Source: JBFFSQ01 sp041572275 (GTDB lineage: Bacteria > Pseudomonadota > Gammaproteobacteria > SZUA-229). From it: 6,818 nucleotides of DNA. The position numbers and the translations under genes are program-made. The notes beneath the pieces are model-generated. The model had not been told where the DNA came from and searched no databases. It saw only the letters and a program-made list of their open reading frames with translations. The stretch is from positions 1-6,818 of the forward strand of contig JBFFSQ010000161.1 of the NCBI GenBank assembly GCA_041572275.1. Reading direction: 5' to 3'. Positions 4,986 through 6,818 of this stretch are shown here, one piece after another. Numbering within the stretch: the first letter of the stretch is position 1; the number at the start of each line of letters is the position of its first letter.

Positions 4986-5719
4986 GTATGTTGTTACTGG
5001 ATGTAGGTAATAGCCGGATTAAATGGCAGCTACACGTAAATGGAGAGCTCTGTGGGTCTGGCGCCGAGATACATGACATGAAAAAGATGGAGCAGCAGCT
5101 ACTGACCTGGTTTGGCGGTATGCCGGCTCAGGAACGAGTTGTTGTCTGCGCAGTGGTGACGCCCCGGTTGCAGAGACAAATTGCTGACTGGTTTAGTCAG
5201 CGGTGGTTGTGTGCAGTCGATTTTGTTGACTCAGCTAAGTGTTTGGCCGGGGTTCGTAATGGCTATACTGATAGTGAGGCGCTAGGGGTTGATCGTTGGA
5301 TGGCAATAGTCGCGGCCTTCCATACTTATGCAACTGCTGTGTGTGTTATTGACTGTGGAACAGCTATCACCCTGGATGTAGTCGATGCCTCAGGGCAGCA
5401 TCAGGGAGGCATGATTATGCCAGGATTGAAATTGATGCAGAAGGCATTGGCTCAGGGGGCGGCAGCTATTGAAGAAGAACAGGGGCAATATCAGCGATTG
5501 GCGAAAAATACAGCAGATGGTGTTGTTAGCGGATGCTTAGGCCTGGTTGAGTCAGGGTTGGCAGGCATTTATAGGCAGCTGCTTGAGGAATATGGGGCGG
5601 AACTCAAATGCGTGGTGACAGGTGGGGATGGTGCGCTGATTGCAGAACGAATAGGTTGTGATTGTGAATTTAATGAAGCCCTTGTGTTGCATGGCTTGAT
5701 GATTGCTGCACAGGAGTAG
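4982..5719 (+). CDS. coaX: Type III pantothenate kinase
   Basis: This 245-residue enzyme phosphorylates pantothenate with ATP, the first committed step of coenzyme A synthesis. It is the CoaX (Baf) type, of the ASKHA fold, which as a family is not inhibited by CoA. Visible motifs are the N-terminal phosphate loop LDVGNSRIKW (6-15), SEALGVDRWMAI (98-109) with the likely catalytic D104, IDCGTAITLDVV (123-134), GGMIMPGLKLM (142-152) and TGGDG (213-217). Length is normal for the family. The GTG at 4982 overlaps the birA stop as GTGA, which suggests translational coupling. An ATG two codons later (4988) is an equally possible start and gives MLLLDVGN, closer to many CoaX N-termini. Pairing with birA is common in Proteobacteria, where the two can even be fused. 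Confidence 0.96.
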   Translation: MSMLLLDVGNSRIKWQLHVNGELCGSGAEIHDMKKMEQQLLTWFGGMPAQERVVVCAVVTPRLQRQIADWFSQRWLCAVDFVDSAKCLAGVRNGYTDSEALGVDRWMAIVAAFHTYATAVCVIDCGTAITLDVVDASGQHQGGMIMPGLKLMQKALAQGAAAIEEEQGQYQRLAKNTADGVVSGCLGLVESGLAGIYRQLLEEYGAELKCVVTGGDGALIAERIGCDCEFNEALVLHGLMIAAQE

Positions 5720-5720
5720 G

Positions 5721-6413
5721 ATGGGTATGCGTTTATTTTTAATGTTTTTGGTGGTTTTAAATTTATTATTTGCGGCCTGGCAGTACTGGCAGCCGGCTGG
5801 TCCAGAGAATAAGGTGTCGGCGTTGCCTGCGGGGCTTGAGCAGTTAGTTCTGTTGTCTGAAAGACAGGATGTGGTTGCAGATGATGAAGGACTGGCTGGT
5901 GAGTCGTCTAATGTAACCGCGGTGGTTGCAGAGTCTGAAGGTGAGAAACAGGACAGGTTGTGCTACACACTTGGGCCTTTTAGAGGTGAGGAAAAGGTTA
6001 AGCAAACCAAAAGCGCTATTGCTGAGTATGTTGATAATTTGATTATTAGAAAGCGTGAGCAGAGCGAGCAGCACCGTTTTTGGGTCTATGTTGCACCGCA
6101 GAAGAATAGAGAGGCAGCAGTTAATGTGAGTGAGCAACTGGCGAAGAAGAAAATCAAGGATTACTACATTATACGAAGTGGTGAGAAGAATAATGGTATT
6201 TCGCTAGGTCACTTCAAGGAAAAGAAGCATGCAGATCGTCGTGTAAGGAAGCTGAGTAAGCTTGGATTTGATGTCAAAATGGAGGTGATTTATCAGAATT
6301 ACCTGGTTTACTGGTTAGATTATAGTACCAGTACAAAGGTGGAAGATGGTGAGGACATATTGCAAGGGCTTGTTGAAGAGGGTGTGGCAAGGATTGACAG
6401 GGCTTGCCAATAG
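5721..6413 (+). CDS. Membrane-anchored SPOR-domain protein
   Basis: This protein of about 230 residues has an N-terminal membrane segment (about 3-22, RLFLMFLVVLNLLFAAW) that should anchor it in the inner membrane. A periplasmic part follows. Residues about 25-78 are low in structure and rich in Ala, Val and Glu. A SPOR-like domain spans about 118-190, with FWVYVAP (120-126) and an SLGHFKEKKHADRRVRKL segment (161-178) typical of the second repeat. SPOR domains bind glycan strands lacking peptide stems at division sites, so a role in the cell wall is plausible; no specific function is known to me. The ATG at 5721 is chosen: AGGAG (5712-5716) lies four bases upstream, and it sits 1 bp after the coaX stop. 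An ATG at 5727, ten bases from the same site, is also possible. The open frame runs back to a TTG at 5703, which is unlikely to be used. The same kind of gene follows coaX in Pseudomonas, as I recall. Confidence 0.85.
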   Translation: MGMRLFLMFLVVLNLLFAAWQYWQPAGPENKVSALPAGLEQLVLLSERQDVVADDEGLAGESSNVTAVVAESEGEKQDRLCYTLGPFRGEEKVKQTKSAIAEYVDNLIIRKREQSEQHRFWVYVAPQKNREAAVNVSEQLAKKKIKDYYIIRSGEKNNGISLGHFKEKKHADRRVRKLSKLGFDVKMEVIYQNYLVYWLDYSTSTKVEDGEDILQGLVEEGVARIDRACQ

Positions 6414-6443
6414 AATATTTTTGATTTTTTTTGCATTCCTCCA

Positions 6444-6472
6444 TTGCGTATTTCGTTAAGTTTAACTAGAAT
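6444..6472 (+). promoter_or_regulatory. Sigma-70 promoter of the tRNA-Thr gene, stringent type
   Basis: TTGCGT (6444-6449) and TAGAAT (6467-6472) are separated by exactly 17 bases, with 4 of 6 and 5 of 6 consensus matches. The bases just after the -10 (TGCGGGCC) are GC-rich. This type of discriminator marks stable-RNA promoters shut down by ppGpp and DksA. The predicted transcript start is near 6479. Confidence 0.8.
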
Positions 6473-6479
6473 TGCGGGC

Positions 6480-6518
6480 CTTCAAAAGCTGGTGTGGTCA
6501 TTAACCACCGTTTTGAAG
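6480..6518 (+). repeat. Inverted repeat in the tRNA-Thr leader
   Basis: CTTCAAAA (6480-6487) and TTTTGAAG (6511-6518) are perfect 8-bp arms. Inside them GTGGT (6494-6498) pairs with ACCAC (6504-6508). The result is a two-part hairpin that ends 7 bases before the mature tRNA. The predicted transcript start falls at its base. It has no following T-run of its own, so it is not a terminator. It may protect the 5' end or guide RNase P processing; that is inference. Confidence 0.6.
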
Positions 6519-6525
6519 TGAATTA

Positions 6526-6601
<76 letters not shown>

Positions 6602-6655
6602 TATTTGCGGTGTCTCTTAAATTGTAAGGGGCATCTTGAAGACGCAGAGTGATAG

Positions 6656-6689
6656 CGGTCCTAATCCTGCAGGATTCGGGCCGTTTTTT
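6656..6689 (+). terminator. Intrinsic terminator after tRNA-Thr
   Basis: CGGTCC (6656-6661) pairs with GGGCCG (6678-6683) and AATCC (6663-6667) with GGATT (6672-6676). One mismatch (6662/6677) lies between them, the loop is TGCA, and six T follow (6684-6689). It ends the tRNA-Thr transcript 54 bp after the CCA and separates it from tRNA-Tyr. Confidence 0.88.
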
Positions 6690-6690
6690 G

Positions 6691-6719
6691 TTGACACACA
6701 TGGTGTGGTCTAGCAAAAT
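6691..6719 (+). promoter_or_regulatory. Sigma-70 promoter of tRNA-Tyr
   Basis: A perfect -35 TTGACA (6691-6696) is followed after 17 bases by CAAAAT (6714-6719), 4 of 6 for the -10. The bases after it (ATGCGGC) are again GC-rich. The -35 begins two bases after the T-run of the preceding terminator. The predicted start near 6726 leaves a leader of only about 12 bases before the tRNA. Confidence 0.75.
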
Positions 6720-6737
6720 ATGCGGCTTCCAGTTTTT

Positions 6738-6818
6738 GGAGGGGTTCCCGAGTGGCCAAAGGGGGCAGACTGTAAATCTGCTGGCTCCGCCTTCGGAGGT
6801 TCGAATCCTCCCCCCTCC
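6738..6818 (+). tRNA. tRNA-Tyr(GTA), cut by the window edge
   Basis: This long-variable-arm tRNA has acceptor stem GGAGGGG (6738-6744) paired with CCCCTCC (6812-6818). The anticodon stem pairs GCAGA (6765-6769) with TCTGC (6777-6781) around CTGTAAA, giving anticodon GTA (6772-6774). The extra arm (about 6782-6796) and T arm GGAGG-TTCGAAT-CCTCC are typical. The window stops right after the acceptor stem, so the discriminator and CCA are outside. From memory, further tRNA genes and tufB follow in related genomes. Confidence 0.97.

Noticed and set aside
6394..6432. Intrinsic terminator after the SPOR gene
   Set aside because: There are T-runs but only a 3-bp stem (GGC-TT-GCC), too weak to call a terminator.

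Overview
The window comes from a gammaproteobacterium, probably a flagellated, marine-type member of the Oceanospirillales/Pseudomonadales side of the class. This placement is inferred from the 5S sequence, the PomA/PomB-type flagellar stator, and the order birA - coaX - SPOR gene - tRNA-Thr - tRNA-Tyr. From memory, the same order lies beside an rRNA operon and upstream of tufB in Pseudomonas. No species can be named from the sequence alone.

Layout. Positions 15-132 hold a 5S rRNA, the end of an rRNA operon, followed by an intrinsic terminator. About 150 bp downstream is a short remnant of a second 5S copy, which has its own terminator. A gene-poor stretch then leads to a diguanylate cyclase (DUF484/GAF-like plus GGDEF domain, + strand, 658-1770). 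Tail to tail with it, overlapping by 13 bp, is a minus-strand operon read pomA -> pomB -> PilZ gene (3992 down to 1758). A 174-bp divergent intergenic region with a clear palindrome separates pomA from the + strand operon birA - coaX - SPOR gene (4167-6413). The window ends with two tRNA genes. tRNA-Thr(TGT) has its own promoter and terminator. tRNA-Tyr(GTA) has a separate promoter and is cut by the window edge just before its discriminator base and CCA.

How the parts work together. PomA and PomB form the stator that converts ion flow (Na+ by family resemblance) into flagellar torque. The PilZ protein in the same operon has both c-di-GMP-binding motifs, and the convergent cyclase has an intact active site and inhibitory site. 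Together they look like a compact local module in which c-di-GMP could tune the stator. That link is inferred from gene order. BirA (biotin attachment to carboxylases) and CoaX (first step of CoA synthesis) are joined by a 4-bp stop/start overlap, and the SPOR envelope protein follows within 1 bp. This BirA lacks the usual N-terminal DNA-binding domain, so it should be an enzyme only and not the repressor of the biotin genes.

The main points for a second look are the stator/c-di-GMP module and its position between an rRNA operon and birA, the long insertion inside the PilZ domain, the PomA substitutions at two positions studied in Vibrio, the palindrome between pomA and birA, the HTH-less BirA, the 5S remnant, and the predicted hairpin at the start of the tRNA-Thr transcript. 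Nothing here is clearly a new defence or mobile system; most of the window is core genome.
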